A stretch of DNA of 64,000 nt from Tepidiforma sp. (GTDB lineage: Bacteria; Chloroflexota; Dehalococcoidia; Tepidiformales; Tepidiformaceae): contig BPIE01000001.1 in the NCBI GenBank assembly GCA_026003935.1, positions 434,001 through 498,000 on the forward strand. The letters are read 5' to 3'. Under the pieces are notes generated by a model. The model did not search any database. It was not told where the DNA came from and saw only the letters and a list, made by a program, of their open reading frames with translations. Every line of letters starts with the position of its first letter. Positions within the stretch are counted from its first letter, which is position 1. The position numbers and the translations under genes were made by a program. Below, one piece after another: positions 62,515-64,000 of this stretch.

Positions 62515-62918
62515 TGCAGGACCGGCCGACGATCGACGAGCTGCTGGAAGCGGTGGCGGGATACCTGCGGGACGATGTGATGCCGAACACCCAGGGGCGG
62601 CTGAGTTTCCATGCCCGGGTTTCGATGAACGTCATCGAGATGCTCCGGCGGGAGCTTGCGACCATCGAGGACCACTACGCGCGGGAGTGGGATGGCCTCG
62701 ACCGGTTGCTGGGTGTGGAGCCGATGCCGCCGCGGCTGGCGGTGGTGCGGGAGGCCTTGCTGAAGCGGAACGCGGAGCTCTGCGAGCGCATTCGGAAGGG
62801 CGAGGCCGACGAGGGGCCGTGGCGGCTTGCGGTGCTGAATCACCTGCGGACGGTGACGCTGGACAAGCTGGAAGTTTCGAACCCGGGGCTGGCGGCGGAG
62901 TACGGGGACCGGAGCTGA
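62514..62918 (+). CDS. DUF6285 family protein
   Basis: 134-residue all-helical protein (PTIDELLEAVAGYLRDDVMP, RVSMNVIEMLRREL, WRLAVLNHLRTVTLDKLEVS). Its ATG at 62514 shares a base with the kinase stop (TGATG), with GGGAGG ahead. DUF6285 proteins are usually encoded beside APH-like kinases and acyl-CoA dehydrogenases, as here; function unknown. Confidence 0.82.
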   Translation: MQDRPTIDELLEAVAGYLRDDVMPNTQGRLSFHARVSMNVIEMLRRELATIEDHYAREWDGLDRLLGVEPMPPRLAVVREALLKRNAELCERIRKGEADEGPWRLAVLNHLRTVTLDKLEVSNPGLAAEYGDRS

Positions 62919-62934
62919 GGAGACCCCGGGGCCG

Positions 62935-64000
62935 TCAGGCGGGCATCGGGGTGCCGGCTGCTGCGCGCTGTGCAGCCTCGCGGGCGGCTTCCTCTGCGGC
63001 GCGCTTCGCTTCCGCCCGCTCCTTTCGGGTGAATTCGGGCATGACTTCCTGTGCGAAGAGGCGGAGGCTCTTGAGCACCTGCTCCTGGGGGATGGTCTCG
63101 CCGGTGTTGATGAGGAAGACCATGCGGTCGACGCCGACTTCCTCCCACCACTTGAGGGCTTCGATGCAGGCCTTGGGGTCGCCGATTGGGGTTCCCTCGC
63201 GGACGGGTCCGACGACATCGCCGGGGCGATTGCGGAGGGGTGCAGCGCTGGCGTGGGCGTGGTAGGCGGGGGAGGGGTAGATGCCGCCGACGCCTACGAG
63301 ATGGGCGGCCCTGAGGCCGAACTGGAGGGCTGCCATGCCGCCGACGGCTTTTGCGCGGGTGTCGTCTTCGTCGCAGTACATGAAGGCGACGCCGTTGACC
63401 TGTTCGTTGACGGTTTCGCCGATCGGTTCGCAGGTGCGGATGGCGCGGCGGTAGTCCTTCACCATCTGCTGATAATCGAGCGGGGCGCCGAGGGTCACGC
63501 CCAGCATGCCCATGCCGCGCTCACCGGCTTGGACGGCAGTCTCGGGCGACTGGACCGCGACCCAGAGCGGGGGATGCGGCTTCTGCAGCGGCTTGGGGAT
63601 GACGTTGCGCTGGGGCATGCGGAAGTGCCGGCCGTTCCAGGAGAAGTTGTCGGTGGTCCACATCTTGACGACGGCGCGGGTGCATTCGTCCCACATCTCC
63701 TTGGTGAGGTCGGGCTCGCAGCCGAATGCGGCGAGCTCGGTCCAGGTTGCGGAACGGCCGGTGCCGAACTCGAGGCGGCCGTCGCTGAGGATATCGAGAG
63801 TGGCCGCACGCTCGGCGACACGGGCAGGGTGGTTGATGGGGGGCAGCATGAGCGCGATGCCGTGCCCGAAGCGGATGCGCTTCGTTTTCGCTGCGCAGTA
63901 GGAGAGGAAGACCTCGGGAGCGGAGGAGTGGGAATATTCCTCGAGGAAGTGATGTTCGACTTCCCAGACCTGGTCGAAGCCGAGCTCATCGGCAAGGACT
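62935..64000 (-). CDS. LLM class F420-type oxidoreductase, partial
   Basis: Open from the window edge (codon phase at 64000) to the TGA at 62935-62937; at least 355 residues are present and the N-terminus is outside. ADELGFDQVWEVEHHFLEEY, IALMLPPINHPARVAERAAT and GRLEFGTGRSATWTEL identify the luciferase-like family. An internal Met at 63849 is not the start. Convergent with the DUF6285 gene. The C-terminal EAREAAQRAAAGTPMPA-like tail is Ala-rich. Cofactor F420 is inferred from the genome, not from the sequence alone. Confidence 0.85.
   Translation of the reverse strand, partial: VLADELGFDQVWEVEHHFLEEYSHSSAPEVFLSYCAAKTKRIRFGHGIALMLPPINHPARVAERAATLDILSDGRLEFGTGRSATWTELAAFGCEPDLTKEMWDECTRAVVKMWTTDNFSWNGRHFRMPQRNVIPKPLQKPHPPLWVAVQSPETAVQAGERGMGMLGVTLGAPLDYQQMVKDYRRAIRTCEPIGETVNEQVNGVAFMYCDEDDTRAKAVGGMAALQFGLRAAHLVGVGGIYPSPAYHAHASAAPLRNRPGDVVGPVREGTPIGDPKACIEALKWWEEVGVDRMVFLINTGETIPQEQVLKSLRLFAQEVMPEFTRKERAEAKRAAEEAAREAAQRAAAGTPMPA

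Overview
The window is high-GC bacterial chromosome, densely packed with genes on both strands. The organism is most consistent with a Chloroflexota bacterium, possibly of the Tepidiforma-like part of Dehalococcoidia; this is inference from gene content, not a database match. The supporting observations are coenzyme F420 genes (cofE, npdG, two F420-type luciferase-like oxidoreductases), a DUF1385 membrane protein beside rpmE, a Gram-positive type LexA box (GAAC-N4-GTTC), paired FHA proteins with a penicillin-binding protein, a ferredoxin-thioredoxin reductase type catalytic subunit, and no outer-membrane or LPS genes. Many starts are GTG or TTG and many genes overlap by GTGA, ATGA or TGATG.

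Layout: 1-5,240 gltX, tRNA-Gln, a crotonase-family gene divergent from a DUF3293 gene, a DHA2 transporter and rplS. 5,240-10,100 crcB-dut, a Phd/PIN toxin-antitoxin pair, a secreted intradiol dioxygenase and an F420 operon (npdG, alpha/beta hydrolase, cofE). 10,300-19,500 ftsH, ribosomal proteins L21-L27-L31, a DUF1385 protein, an SOS-type imuB/DUF6504 pair, a flavodoxin/HAD pair, a THUMP-like methyltransferase, a D-2-hydroxyacid dehydrogenase and a small HTH protein. 19,500-33,300 DUF3048 protein, pfkA, bcp, an M1 aminopeptidase with HEAT-like repeats, a PBP-FHA-FHA operon, an acyl-CoA dehydrogenase, recA-recX, DUF167, glyS and a small internally duplicated protein. 33,400-47,700 acetyltransferases, an O-antigen-ligase-like protein, a globin-coupled chemotaxis transducer, a frameshifted 5'-3' exonuclease, tRNA-Val, a CAP-domain protein, an atypical response regulator, DinB-like proteins, an FTR catalytic subunit, two SDRs, uppP, a methyltransferase and an SbcD-like phosphoesterase.

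47,700-52,600 looks like an accessory insertion: an unrecognised gene, a gene-poor 1-kb stretch, then a tightly coupled pair encoding a DUF1848 protein with a C-terminal Cx3Cx2C motif and an Rsm22/METTL17-like methyltransferase with a four-Cys cluster. The pair and most of the gene-poor stretch lie between two identical 29-bp direct repeats, the second just upstream of tRNA-Met. This is my best candidate for an undescribed system.

52,600-64,000 holds an excalibur lipoprotein, a frameshifted DUF192 gene, a PhoD-type phosphatase, an LLM oxidoreductase, a second acyl-CoA dehydrogenase, a copper locus (CopC plus a CopC-CopD-cytochrome c fusion) and a lipid-type cluster (GHG-RDHSWG protein, APH-like kinase, DUF6285, LLM oxidoreductase running off the window).

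The genes describe an aerobic heterotroph with F420-dependent redox chemistry, acyl-CoA oxidation by acyl-CoA dehydrogenases whose catalytic base seems to be in the IVD/LCAD position, an SOS response with Gram-positive type operators, and a cell-wall operon with FHA adaptors. Two genes (exonuclease 38116-39139, DUF192 53063-53420) each need a one-base shift in the same direction, so either real decay or small sequence errors are present.
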